From contig NZ_JAGT01000001.1 of assembly GCF_000526795.1 (NCBI RefSeq), forward strand, positions 457,001 through 521,000: a DNA stretch of 64,000 nucleotides, in the 5' to 3' direction. Positions 27,102 to 35,417 of this stretch are shown one piece after another. Source of the stretch: Ruminococcus flavefaciens AE3010 (GTDB lineage: Bacteria > Bacillota > Clostridia > Oscillospirales > Ruminococcaceae). The translations under genes were made by a program, and so were the position numbers. Each line of letters opens with the position of its first letter. Position 1 is the first letter of the stretch. Below the pieces are notes generated by a model, which worked only from the letters and a program-made list of their open reading frames with translations, had not been told where the DNA came from and made no database searches.

Positions 27102-28554
27102 ACACCCTCTGAAAATATTAAAGTATTCAGCGAAGAACATATGGCTTCTGATTTTTCCTCTGCTTCGCGGAGTCTACACTTATCACTTTGACAAAAACTG
27201 GCTGTACAGCTGGGTCAAGGGCGCATGGTTCGATATAGCAGTTCTCGGAGCCATCATTATTTTCGGTTTTATACGCTGGTTCTTTTCCAAAATCGACTTC
27301 ACCCAGGAGGAGCTCGTTCACCGTGAAGGAGTATTTGTGCGTGTGAATACCTATATCCCATTCAAGAATGTCAGCTCAGTCACCATCGAAAGACCTTTTT
27401 ATATGTCAATGTTCAGAGCTATGCGCTTCAGGTGTGATACACGTGCAGGGATTTTCAAGACCGTTGATCTGAAGCTTCTTGTAAGTAAAAAAACACGCAA
27501 CGCTATAATGCACCATATGCCTGATATCAATGAAAACGAGAAAATAAATGGTATACCACAGCCCAACTCCCTTTCTGTACTTCTTTTCTCCGTTTTCTTT
27601 TCCAGCGGCTTTTCGGGAACTATCTATCTTGCCACATTCTTCTTCAAGGGCGGAGATATTGCCTATGACATTATCAGCCGCTCATTAAATATTCTTACCG
27701 CTGAAACAGCCAAGCTCACCGAAAAACTGGTCCTCAAGATACCTACAGCGGCGATATTTATCGGTGTATTCTTTATCGGTTCATGGTTTTTGTCTTTTCT
27801 TGTAAACCTGTTCAGATACGGCAGATTCAGTATAGACTGCGATAAGAATTGCATGAAGGTCGCCTATGGTATTTTTGACCGTAAGGAATACAGGATAAAA
27901 AACTCACATATAAATTATACAGATCTGCGGCAAAACCTGATAATGAAGCTTTTCAAGGCAGTAGCTGTTAATATAAACTGTGCCGGTTACGGAGCTTCAA
28001 AGAATCGCCTTCCTGTGCTTCTTCCTGTAAAACTGGAAAAGAAGCTGGGCAGCAATTTACAGGTAATAGGCATATACAGCGGAATAAGGAACGATTACAG
28101 CGCACAGCCCGCAGGTATAGGCTCTTATCTGCTGATACCCCTTGTTGTAGCAGCGCTTATATTTCCGTCACATGACTGGTTGGCGAAGCTTTTTCCCCCT
28201 TTTTCGGAGCTCTCATTCTTCGTCGCTGTCATGCTGGAGATACCTGCTGTATGGTTCATAATTGTTAAATTCGTAGCTCTTCTCACCAGCGGAGTTGCTC
28301 TGTATGATGATAAGATAATGATACGCTGCTCCATATGGACTCGTTTTCATACAGTTGTGTCGGAGCGTAAAAAGATCGTCAAAATAGAGCTTGAACAGAA
28401 CCTTTTACAGGCTATGAGCGGCAGATGCGCCATGAGTATATGGTTTGAGGGTGAAGAGCACAAGCGCTTCAAGATAAAGGCTATGAAAGCAGCCGATGTA
28501 AGAAAAATAGCCGATATTCTTGGCTATAAGCTTGGCGAAAAGGTTGAAGCTTGA
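27091..28554 (+). CDS. Bacterial PH-domain membrane protein (YdbT-like)
   Basis: A 487-residue membrane protein with three bPH_2-like domains, each next to hydrophobic helix pairs. Domain starts are marked by FTQEELVHREGVFVRVNTYIP (about 70), FSIDCDKNCMKVAYGIFDRK (about 250) and LYDDKIMIRCSIWTRFHTVV (about 410). It begins inside the end of the YdbS-like gene with AAAGGGGG upstream, so the two are co-translated. The rnpB promoter overlaps its stop codon. Possible envelope-stress function is inference. Confidence 0.8.
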   Translation: MYHEHPLKILKYSAKNIWLLIFPLLRGVYTYHFDKNWLYSWVKGAWFDIAVLGAIIIFGFIRWFFSKIDFTQEELVHREGVFVRVNTYIPFKNVSSVTIERPFYMSMFRAMRFRCDTRAGIFKTVDLKLLVSKKTRNAIMHHMPDINENEKINGIPQPNSLSVLLFSVFFSSGFSGTIYLATFFFKGGDIAYDIISRSLNILTAETAKLTEKLVLKIPTAAIFIGVFFIGSWFLSFLVNLFRYGRFSIDCDKNCMKVAYGIFDRKEYRIKNSHINYTDLRQNLIMKLFKAVAVNINCAGYGASKNRLPVLLPVKLEKKLGSNLQVIGIYSGIRNDYSAQPAGIGSYLLIPLVVAALIFPSHDWLAKLFPPFSELSFFVAVMLEIPAVWFIIVKFVALLTSGVALYDDKIMIRCSIWTRFHTVVSERKKIVKIELEQNLLQAMSGRCAMSIWFEGEEHKRFKIKAMKAADVRKIADILGYKLGEKVEA

Positions 28555-28579
28555 CTTTTTTATGAAATAATGATATTAT
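28551..28579 (+). promoter_or_regulatory. rnpB promoter
   Basis: TTGACT (28551-28556) overlaps the stop codon of the preceding gene; 17-base spacer; TATTAT (28574-28579). The predicted start at about 28586 coincides with the 5' end of the P1 helix. Confidence 0.8.
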
Positions 28580-28585
28580 TAACAA

Positions 28586-28929
28586 GTGAGCAGACTATGC
28601 GGTAGCGGAAACGTTTTAGTTTACGAGGAAAGTCCGAGCATCACAGAGCAGGGTAGCTGCTAACGGCAGCCGAGGGCGACCTTAGGGCAAGTGCAACAGA
28701 GATATACTGCCGTCATTTTGACGGTGATGGTGGAAAGGCGAGGTAAGAGCTCACCAGAGCGCTGGAGACAGCGCTGCTATGTAAACCCTATCCGATGCAA
28801 CGTCTATTGGTGTCTGTTATCATAACGTCGGCTCGGCGGATAACAGGTAATGACGGCTTGAGCTTATCGGCGACGATAAGCGTAGATAAATTACCGCACA
28901 CGACAGAACTCGGCTTATCGGTCTGGTCA
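28586..28929 (+). ncRNA. rnpB: RNase P RNA (class A)
   Basis: Catalytic RNA that matures tRNA 5' ends. The universal P4 strand GAGGAAAGTCCGAGC lies near 28625, GGGCAAGTGCAACAGAGAT near 28685, and the 3' P4 partner ACAGAACTCGGCTTA near 28903. P1 is formed by GAGCAGAC at the 5' end and GTCTGGTC at the 3' end. The length of about 344 nt and the extra internal stems fit the ancestral A type. Ends are estimated from P1 and the promoter. Confidence 0.95.
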
Positions 28930-28930
28930 T

Positions 28931-28960
28931 AAAAAAAGAGAGCATATGCTCTCTTTTTTT
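28931..28960. terminator. Bidirectional terminator between rnpB and araC-type gene
   Basis: AAAGAGAGCAT/ATGCTCTCTTT perfect stem flanked by A runs and T runs. It works for both convergent transcripts. Confidence 0.9.
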
Positions 28961-28968
28961 GTTATATA

Positions 28969-29820
28969 TCAGTCACGCCACATTTTTCTGTAGGAAAAGC
29001 AGGTGAGATTTTCGGATTTTTTGAATTGCCTTGCGAAATAGCTTTGGTCATTGAACCCGCATAGATGAGCGATTTCCTCAACTGACTTATCGGAGAAGCG
29101 TAAAAGCTTCTTGCCGTAATTGATTCGGGCGTTGATTATGTGCTGAAAGATCGTCTTCCCGTAAATATGCTTGTATTCTCGTGTGAGATAATATTTGCTT
29201 ATATAAAACTCCGAGGAAAGCTTTTCGAGGGAAATATCTTCCGTAAAATGATCCTCTATATAGCTGTTTACGGCAGCAAGCTTCTGTTTCAGAGCTGAAT
29301 CGTACTGCTGCTCATTATTATTGAATGTCAGAGAGATAGTAAGCAGATCAACGATGTATTTTGAAGTATACAGCTCCGCATTAGACTCATTTTTTTCGTG
29401 AAGCTCGATAATTTTACTGATATCAGAGACGACTTTATCGAAGAAAAGAGGTCTGAAAGTATGTTTTGAATTTGAAGCAAAAAAATCATAGTACTGCTGT
29501 GAAGCACTGCCGTTAAAGTATATCCACATCATTTCCCACGGTTCGTTTTCTGAGCTTTTACAGCAATACCGCTTACGGCAGTCTATGAAGAAGCAATCAC
29601 CTTTTACAAGTGAAATTGATTCGTCTTCGACTGTAAGATCACCACGACCGCTGACAACGGCTCCTATGAGAAAAAGCTCAAGGTCACGGCGAGCTGCTGA
29701 ATACGGGTCTTCTTTCATTGTGCTGCCTGCTTCCTGTATATAGAAGAAGGCGCTTTTGGCAGCAGGAGTAGGTGTGGATATTATTCGTTTTGAAAGCTTA
29801 TTTCTGTATTTTTTTTTCAT
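28969..29820 (-). CDS. AraC-family transcriptional regulator
   Basis: A 283-residue regulator with an N-terminal cupin-like sensor region (about 30-150) and a C-terminal double helix-turn-helix (about 185-283). The C-terminal part contains LEKLSSEFYISKYYLTREYKHIYG and VEEIAHLCGFNDQSYFARQFKK. Such proteins often sense sugars, but no target operon adjoins. The start is odd: the only good ribosome site (AAAGGAG) is spaced for an out-of-frame ATG at 29830, and the annotated ATG is followed by nine A. One A fewer would join that start to this frame. Confidence 0.9.
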   Translation of the reverse strand: MKKKYRNKLSKRIISTPTPAAKSAFFYIQEAGSTMKEDPYSAARRDLELFLIGAVVSGRGDLTVEDESISLVKGDCFFIDCRKRYCCKSSENEPWEMMWIYFNGSASQQYYDFFASNSKHTFRPLFFDKVVSDISKIIELHEKNESNAELYTSKYIVDLLTISLTFNNNEQQYDSALKQKLAAVNSYIEDHFTEDISLEKLSSEFYISKYYLTREYKHIYGKTIFQHIINARINYGKKLLRFSDKSVEEIAHLCGFNDQSYFARQFKKSENLTCFSYRKMWRD

Positions 29821-29866
29821 GATGTTCCATACTCTGACTCCTTTATAAAAGCTTTGCTATAAATTA

Positions 29867-29895
29867 ATTATACCACAAAAAGAAACTAATGTCTA
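29867..29895 (-). promoter_or_regulatory. Promoter of araC-type gene
   Basis: Minus-strand TAGACA (29890-29895), 17-base spacer, extended -10 TGGTATAAT (hexamer 29867-29872). The -35 overlaps the end of the upstream gene. Confidence 0.65.
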
Positions 29896-30144
29896 TAGAA
29901 GCAGAAACAGTACAATACCAAGAAATAAAGCCAGCAGAGCAGCTAAAACAGCTTTTTTGAGCCTGTTCCTTTTCCCTGTACCTTTATCAGGCATCAGACT
30001 GTGAAGAAGCCGTTCGGCTTCCTTGCGCCTGACAGCTTCAGGGAATACGGTAACATTGGGTCTTACATAAAGTACAGCCTTTTCAAAATACAGACTGTCA
30101 GGATTTTGAATCTCGATAATGTTTTTGTTTACACCTTTAACCAT
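29893..30144 (-). CDS. Small tail-anchored membrane protein, unknown function
   Basis: An 83-residue protein not recognised as a named family. The first 50 residues are soluble (INPDSLYFEKAV-type segment, then a helix with RRKEAERLLHSLM). A basic stretch KGTGKRNRLKK precedes a C-terminal hydrophobic helix (about 64-83), the layout of a tail-anchored protein with its N-terminus in the cytoplasm. GAGGAG precedes the ATG. It lies 51 bases after the OGG-type glycosylase gene, in the same direction, so it may be the second gene of that transcript. Confidence 0.65.
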   Translation of the reverse strand: MVKGVNKNIIEIQNPDSLYFEKAVLYVRPNVTVFPEAVRRKEAERLLHSLMPDKGTGKRNRLKKAVLAALLALFLGIVLFLLL

Positions 30145-30195
30145 AATATCTCCTCAAAAGTTATTTATGGGGAGTATCGGCAGATTTTTTATGGT

Positions 30196-31017
30196 TTATT
30201 CGCCTTGTTTGGGCAAATTCCTTATGTAATGAAAAAGATACTGCTGAGCTATACCACCTTTGCTTTTGGCAAATTCAGGGAATCCTTCCGGGTAATACTG
30301 AGCGAGAACTCGTTTTATCCACACATCAACAGGGAATGCTTCTGTCCTGTACATTCCAAAAAGCAGAACACATTCAGCGACCTTAGGTCCAACGCCTTTT
30401 ATCTGCTTCAGAGCAGTACGGGCTTCGTCTATCGGCATTTCTGCGATCTTATCGAGACTGATCTCATTATTGGCAGACTTGCAGGCGGCGTCGAGAATAT
30501 ATTTTGCGCGGAAGCCGCTTCTGAGATATGCCAGAGACTCTTCTGTTTCGGAACTGAGCTGCGGCGGGTCGGGAAATTTCCCTTTGTAATGCTCGCAGAG
30601 ACGGTCGATAATGCCTTTGATACGGGGAATATTATTGTTCTGGGAAATAATAAAGGAAATAAGGCACTCCCAGCTGTCCTGCTTCAGCAAGCGGATGCCC
30701 TGTGCAAATTCGCAGGCCTTTGAGAGAGTTTCATCTTCCGAAAAGCAGCGCTTCAGCTCTGAGTAGTCGGTCTCAAAGTCAAAGTAGTTTATCCACTTTG
30801 AGACAAAATCGTTCTCAGATGTATCGTGAAAAATAAAATTACTTTTGCTTGTCTGCGAGATCGTAAGTTTGTCGTTTATAAAATATCCCTCATATGTACA
30901 GCCATAATCAGAGGGTATCTTTTTCCAGCGGAAAGCCTGTCCGCAGTCAAGAGTTTCATCAAGGTCGAGGTCTGGTTCATGTACGATAATATCTCTGCCT
31001 TGTACGCGGTAATCCAT
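30196..31017 (-). CDS. 8-oxoguanine DNA glycosylase/AP lyase (OGG1-type)
   Basis: Base-excision repair enzyme of the HhH-GPD superfamily with an OGG N-terminal domain (DLDETLDCGQAFRWKK). The helix-hairpin-helix is LKQIKGVGPKVAECVLLFG. Its Lys (in GPKVAEC) corresponds to the Schiff-base nucleophile and the Asp in FPVDVWI to the catalytic Asp. The 273 residues are normal for the bacterial clostridial form. Removal of 8-oxoguanine fits an anaerobe exposed to occasional oxygen. Confidence 0.92.
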   Translation of the reverse strand: MDYRVQGRDIIVHEPDLDLDETLDCGQAFRWKKIPSDYGCTYEGYFINDKLTISQTSKSNFIFHDTSENDFVSKWINYFDFETDYSELKRCFSEDETLSKACEFAQGIRLLKQDSWECLISFIISQNNNIPRIKGIIDRLCEHYKGKFPDPPQLSSETEESLAYLRSGFRAKYILDAACKSANNEISLDKIAEMPIDEARTALKQIKGVGPKVAECVLLFGMYRTEAFPVDVWIKRVLAQYYPEGFPEFAKSKGGIAQQYLFHYIRNLPKQGE

Positions 31018-31051
31018 ACTGCAGCTCCTTTACAAAAAATTTATTGATCGG

Positions 31052-31081
31052 TTGTACTTGATTTTTCTATTAAATTATACT
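31052..31081 (+). promoter_or_regulatory. Candidate promoter of the TPM lipoprotein/ABC operon
   Basis: TTGTAC (31052-31057), 18-base spacer, TATACT (31076-31081). A second TATAAT lies at 31086-31091 without a matched -35. Confidence 0.5.
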
Positions 31082-31120
31082 AAAATATAATAGTAATTAC
31101 AAGAGCAAGGAATGATTTTT

Positions 31121-31996
31121 TTGAAAAAATTTTTATCCGCAGCTGTTTTTGCAGCTGCTGTCGCACTTACGATCTGCAGCTGTTCCTCAAAGAGCAGCAC
31201 CTATGTACCAAAGCACAACGTCGAAGCAACAAGCCAGCCATTTACGGAACGCGAGGTAAAAGCTGCCGAGGGAACGTATGTCTTTGACAAAGCAGGTCTG
31301 CTAAGTCTTGAAGATACAAAAGCATGCAACGACTATGCAGGCTGGCTGTATAATGCGAAGCTTATTAACACGGCTGTCATTACGGTAAATGAGCTCGGTG
31401 ATAAATCGCCTTATGATTATGCTGCTGATGCATTTGCTGATATATATGAAGCAAAGGGCAGCTGCCTTATAATTCTCATAAATAATGACACTAATGAAGA
31501 TGTTGTCTATAAAACGGGCACCTGTCTGACAAATATAGGTGAAAAAGCTCAGGAAAACGCTGTATACTGGTCCACAAAGGAGATAATGAAAGGCGATTAC
31601 AGAAAAGGGATCATGCGTCTTTTACAGCTGGGAGAGCTGTGCCCCGATCATATAACCGATAATGTTCAGCTTTTTGAATATGAGCAGAGCAAGGCTTTGG
31701 AGAAAGCTCTTTCATCGTGTAAGGAAGATATAACGCTTCTTGTCTCAAAAAACAACTCAACAACGCCAAATGAAGATATACTGAAAACCTATTATAAACG
31801 TAAATACATCGACAAAAGCGGGATAATGCTTATGCTTGATACAAAGAGCAGAAAAATGATCGCATACTCCGAAGAAAAGACACCTAAGGAGCTTGATACA
31901 GCGCTAAAGGCAGCAAATGAACTTACCGTCAAGGAGGACTATTACGGTGCTGTTAATAAAATAGTTGAAGCCATGGACGGAAAAACAGTTTCATGA
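31121..31996 (+). CDS. TPM-domain lipoprotein
   Basis: A secreted lipoprotein of 291 residues: a basic start, hydrophobic helix and lipobox-like LTICSC, so the mature protein probably begins at a Cys near residue 20-22. Residues about 50-165 resemble a TPM domain (YVFDKAGLLSLEDTKACNDY, then ITVNELGDKSPYDYAADAF). This fold occurs in YgcG-like and photosystem-repair proteins. TTG 31121 is chosen because AAGGA is 9 bases upstream; an ATG at 31112 touches that site. The ABC exporter gene follows 28 bases downstream. Confidence 0.75.
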   Translation: MKKFLSAAVFAAAVALTICSCSSKSSTYVPKHNVEATSQPFTEREVKAAEGTYVFDKAGLLSLEDTKACNDYAGWLYNAKLINTAVITVNELGDKSPYDYAADAFADIYEAKGSCLIILINNDTNEDVVYKTGTCLTNIGEKAQENAVYWSTKEIMKGDYRKGIMRLLQLGELCPDHITDNVQLFEYEQSKALEKALSSCKEDITLLVSKNNSTTPNEDILKTYYKRKYIDKSGIMLMLDTKSRKMIAYSEEKTPKELDTALKAANELTVKEDYYGAVNKIVEAMDGKTVS

Positions 31997-32024
31997 ACAA
32001 AAATAACATTGGGAGTTGATATTT

Positions 32025-33890
32025 ATGCCGCCTGTTGGTGGACCGCGAGGAATGGGCTACCTTACCGATGAGGAAAAGAAAAACCGCCCTAAAGTTACAA
32101 AAGCACTGCTCAAAAGGATTTTTTCCTATCTGAAGCCGTATTGGAAGCAGATGCTTATAGTTCTTGCAGCTATAATCATTTCATCGACGCTTACCCTTCT
32201 GCCATCTGTTATTACAGGTAAGATAATCGACGAGGGACTTATTGGAAGAAGTCTCAATAAACTGATATTCTTTATCGTGATGTCATTGGCAGTAACTCTC
32301 GGAGCTAATCTCATAGGAGTACTTGAAAGCTACATGAATACATGGATAGCTCAGCATATAACCTATGATATGCGCAATAAGATGTATGCTCATTTGCAGA
32401 AGATGTCCCAGAGATTCTTTACATCGAATAATCAGGGCGATATCATAACGCGAATGACAAGCGATATATCGGGCGTTCAGCAGATAATCACAAATACACT
32501 GACAAGTATATTATCAAACTCCATTACTCTCATAGTTGCTATGATAGTAATGTTCAGACAGAACTGGGTACTTGCAATCGTGGGTATGCTTGTGGTGCCG
32601 CTTTTTGCTATACCCACACGAAGCGCAGGAAAAACAAGGTGGTCCATAACCAAGGAATCACAGGCTTGCAGCGATGAGATCAACGGCATACTCAATGAGA
32701 CAATGTCTGTCAGCGGTCAGCTTCTGGTAAAGCTTTTCGGTATGGAGCAGACTGAGTACGACAGGTACGAAAATGTCAACCGCAAGATGATAAAGCTAAA
32801 TATTCGTGAGGGAATGGCGGGGCGCTGGTTCAGAGTTGCTCTTACAACATTTTCAAGCATCGGACCTATGCTCATATATCTTGCAGGCGGTATTCTCATG
32901 ATGAAGTATGATTCTGATCTCACTGTGGGCGATATCACAGTACTTGTGGCTCTTCTCGGCAGAATGTACGGTCCTGTTAATCAGCTTCTGAATATTCAGG
33001 TGGACTGGATTCGCTCAATGGCTATGTTTACAAGAATATTTGAGTATTTCGATATGCCGGTGGAGATAGAGAACGCTCCCGACGCCATAACTCCCGATAA
33101 AGAGCCCGAGGGCGAGGTGGAGTTCAGAAATGTGGGCTTCTATTACGATAAGGAGCGTCAGATACTCAATGATATCAACTTCTCCCTTGAAAGCGGCAAG
33201 TGCATTGCTGTTGTCGGTCCCTCAGGCTCGGGAAAGAGTACTCTTGTAAATCTTATTCCTCGCCTTTACGACGTTACCGCAGGAAGCGTACTGTTTGACG
33301 GTATTGACGTCAGGAAGCTTGATCTTGAGTATCTTCGCAAGCATATAGGCATCGTTAGTCAGGAAACATACCTTTTCAACGGAACTATCCGCGAAAACCT
33401 TCTGTACGCAAAGCCTGACGCTACAGAAGAGGAGCTTATTGAAGCCTGCAAGCAGGCTAATATCTACGAATTCATTGAAAAGCAGGAGACAGGTCTTGAT
33501 ACTGTTGTCGGAAACAGAGGACTGAAGCTCTCAGGCGGCGAAAAACAGCGTATATCAATTGCCCGCGTACTGTTAAAGGATCCTGCGCTCATGATTTTTG
33601 ATGAAGCTACATCTGCTCTGGATTCTATATCCGAGCAGAAGATACAGGACGCCATAGATCCCCTAATCTCGTCAAGAACAAGTATTCTTATCGCACACAG
33701 ACTTTCCACTATTCTCGCCGCTGATGAGATACTTGTCATCAAGGACGGTATAATATCAGAAAGAGGTACTCACAGCGAGCTTGTGAATAAGGGAGGAGTA
33801 TATACCGAGCTTTACAAGACGCAGTTCAGTAAGGCTGAAAGCGGTACAGAACGTTTTGAATATACAGAAGGCGAGGATAATACGGACTAA
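32025..33890 (+). CDS. ABC exporter (permease-ATPase fusion)
   Basis: A half-size ABC exporter of 621 residues. Six membrane helices in residues about 40-340 are followed by a nucleotide-binding domain: Walker A GPSGSGKST (about 405), signature LSGGEKQR, Walker B LMIFDEATSALD and the switch His in AHRLS. It would act as a homodimer or heterodimer in the cytoplasmic membrane; the substrate (lipid, drug or peptide) is unknown. ATG 32025 has GGGAG 9 bases upstream, better than TTG 32016. Confidence 0.9.
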   Translation: MPPVGGPRGMGYLTDEEKKNRPKVTKALLKRIFSYLKPYWKQMLIVLAAIIISSTLTLLPSVITGKIIDEGLIGRSLNKLIFFIVMSLAVTLGANLIGVLESYMNTWIAQHITYDMRNKMYAHLQKMSQRFFTSNNQGDIITRMTSDISGVQQIITNTLTSILSNSITLIVAMIVMFRQNWVLAIVGMLVVPLFAIPTRSAGKTRWSITKESQACSDEINGILNETMSVSGQLLVKLFGMEQTEYDRYENVNRKMIKLNIREGMAGRWFRVALTTFSSIGPMLIYLAGGILMMKYDSDLTVGDITVLVALLGRMYGPVNQLLNIQVDWIRSMAMFTRIFEYFDMPVEIENAPDAITPDKEPEGEVEFRNVGFYYDKERQILNDINFSLESGKCIAVVGPSGSGKSTLVNLIPRLYDVTAGSVLFDGIDVRKLDLEYLRKHIGIVSQETYLFNGTIRENLLYAKPDATEEELIEACKQANIYEFIEKQETGLDTVVGNRGLKLSGGEKQRISIARVLLKDPALMIFDEATSALDSISEQKIQDAIDPLISSRTSILIAHRLSTILAADEILVIKDGIISERGTHSELVNKGGVYTELYKTQFSKAESGTERFEYTEGEDNTD

Positions 33891-33911
33891 AGACAGAAAG
33901 GAAGGAAACAT

Positions 33912-34604
33912 ATGAGCGAAAAAGACTTCATTACAGAAGCATTTGACAATCTCCCCGCACTTACGGACAACAGCGAGTCAATGAAGGAGATGTTCTCTCA
34001 TGTTTTCTATGATTTTTTACAGCTTCAGCACCTTTACGATTCGGCTATTGAAGTAGTAAGGACACATCTAAACATTCTTGACAATGAATTCAGTGTTAAA
34101 TTCCAGAGAAATCCTATCCATAATATTGAAAGCAGACTGAAATCGCCACAGTCCATAATCGGGAAACTACAAAAAAAGGGACTGCCTATCTCTACAGATG
34201 CCGCAAGGAAGAATCTGCTCGACCTTGCGGGAATCCGTGTTACCTGCTACTATATATCTGACATATATGCAATAGTCGAAATGCTTGGCAGACGTGATGA
34301 TTTCACTGTTATAAAGCGCAAGGACTACATTAAGAATCCAAAGCCCAGCGGATACAGAAGCTATCATATGATACTGAATGTGCCTGTTTATCTGTCAACT
34401 CACAAAGAATATGCTCCTGTAGAGATACAGATACGAACCATAGCCATGGATTTCTGGGCAAGCCTTGAGCATCAGCTCAAATATAAGACCTCGACGGAGA
34501 TAACCCCCGAAATATCCGAAGAGCTCCGTGAATGCGCCGAAAGAATAGCTGAGACTGATATCCAGATGCAGCGGTTATATATGCAGATAAATGATATGGA
34601 ATAG
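33912..34604 (+). CDS. Small alarmone synthetase (RelQ/YjbM-like)
   Basis: Single-domain (p)ppGpp synthetase of 230 residues without hydrolase or regulatory domains. The RelA/SpoT synthetase core shows KSPQSIIGKLQKKG, DLAGIRVTCYY, KPSGYRSYHM and VEIQIRTIAMDFWASLEHQLKYK, with the catalytic Glu in VEIQIRT. A C-terminal helix (RECAERIAETDIQMQRL) matches the tetramerising tail of RelQ enzymes. It follows the ABC exporter by 21 bases, so it probably shares its transcript. Confidence 0.92.
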   Translation: MSEKDFITEAFDNLPALTDNSESMKEMFSHVFYDFLQLQHLYDSAIEVVRTHLNILDNEFSVKFQRNPIHNIESRLKSPQSIIGKLQKKGLPISTDAARKNLLDLAGIRVTCYYISDIYAIVEMLGRRDDFTVIKRKDYIKNPKPSGYRSYHMILNVPVYLSTHKEYAPVEIQIRTIAMDFWASLEHQLKYKTSTEITPEISEELRECAERIAETDIQMQRLYMQINDME

Positions 34605-34633
34605 AAAAAACTCGCCGTTTCGGCGAGTTTTTT
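34605..34633 (+). terminator. Terminator after the alarmone synthetase gene
   Basis: AAACTCGCCG/CGGCGAGTTT stem with a 3-base loop and a T run. Confidence 0.9.
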
Positions 34634-34680
34634 CGTCAAAAAGCTGCTTAAAGCTTTCTGTTCAACAAAAAAAATACCCG

Positions 34681-34709
34681 TTCACATTGTATCCTGTTGA
34701 TGTTATAAT
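34681..34709 (+). promoter_or_regulatory. Promoter of the 34751 gene
   Basis: TTCACA (34681-34686), 17-base spacer, extended -10 TGTTATAAT (hexamer 34704-34709). Confidence 0.65.
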
Positions 34710-34750
34710 GATATTGTCATATGACGGAACAAAACGAAGGGAGCATAAAT

Positions 34751-35053
34751 ATGTTCGGGATAGTAAAAAGAATAAAGCATGAGGTTAAAGACAAAACTGT
34801 ATATATGGAGATATACGGCGATAACAAGGTCACGTACCGTGTTCTGAGCGGAAGGCTTTATATGTACGGTGACGAATTTATTACATACGGGATAGAGGTC
34901 ATCGACAGAAAAAGCGGCGAAAAGGAGATAATATCCGATTTTTCACGTAATATCGAAGATGCTGTAGCTTTTGCAGAGGCTCTGATATCAGAGAGATGCC
35001 GCCCGAGACAGCTTTACAGTAAGGCGCTTGATTTTCTAAGAGTATCTATTTGA
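34751..35053 (+). CDS. Conserved hypothetical protein (DUF6514-like)
   Basis: A 100-residue soluble protein. The beta-rich segment YMYGDEFITYGIEVIDRKSG and the ending RQLYSKALDFLRVSI recall a clostridial family of unknown function that I believe is DUF6514; the match is from memory. ATG 34751 (GAAGGGAG 7 bases upstream) is preferred to an in-frame ATG at 34721. It is transcribed alone from its own promoter. No function can be assigned. Confidence 0.65.
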   Translation: MFGIVKRIKHEVKDKTVYMEIYGDNKVTYRVLSGRLYMYGDEFITYGIEVIDRKSGEKEIISDFSRNIEDAVAFAEALISERCRPRQLYSKALDFLRVSI

Positions 35054-35072
35054 ATTTTTTTCTCCGTGGCTG

Positions 35073-35101
35073 TTGCTTTTTATTATGTTTTATGTTATAA
35101 T
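35073..35101 (+). promoter_or_regulatory. Promoter of the ydbC-like gene
   Basis: TTGCTT (35073-35078), 17-base spacer, extended -10 TGTTATAAT (hexamer 35096-35101). Confidence 0.7.
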
Positions 35102-35147
35102 ACTAAATTGAATGGTAAACAGCCAAAAAATGAAAGGAGAAATGAAA

Positions 35148-35387
35148 ATGGCAGAGCTTAAATACGAAATAACAGAGAAGGTAGGCGTTCTCTCAGAGAA
35201 TGCAAAGGGGTGGACAAAGGAGCTTAATATGGTAAGCTGGAACGAGCACGAGCCAAAGTACGATATCCGTGAGTGGTCTCCCGATCATTCAAGAATGGGT
35301 AAGGGCGTTACTCTTACAGCTGACGAGCTTGCAGAGCTCAAGGAGCTTCTTGCAGGCATCGACCTTGATTCCTTCGATGAAGAATAA
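35148..35387 (+). CDS. YdbC/PC4-like single-stranded DNA-binding protein
   Basis: A 79-residue protein matching the bacterial PC4 homologue family (YdbC). The strand pattern ITEKVGVLSENAKGWTKELNMVSWN and YDIREWSPDHSRMGKG-type core are visible, ending in an acidic helix (ADELAELKELL). PC4-fold proteins bind single-stranded DNA and may act in transcription or replication. The third Met (35148) has AAAGGAG 8 bases upstream. The frame extends upstream to 35112, but that lacks a site. Confidence 0.85.
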   Translation: MAELKYEITEKVGVLSENAKGWTKELNMVSWNEHEPKYDIREWSPDHSRMGKGVTLTADELAELKELLAGIDLDSFDEE

Positions 35388-35390
35388 TAA

Positions 35391-35415
35391 AAAGGCAGCT
35401 CATCGAGCTGCCTTT
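35391..35415. terminator. Bidirectional terminator between ydbC-like gene and uppP
   Basis: AAAGGCAGCTC/GAGCTGCCTTT, 11-base perfect stem, 3-base loop, with A/T flanks on both sides. Confidence 0.85.
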
Positions 35416-35417
35416 CG

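Noticed and set aside
30001..30723. 240-residue + strand frame opposite the OGG-type glycosylase
   Set aside because: Overlaps two supported minus-strand genes and encodes no recognisable motif.
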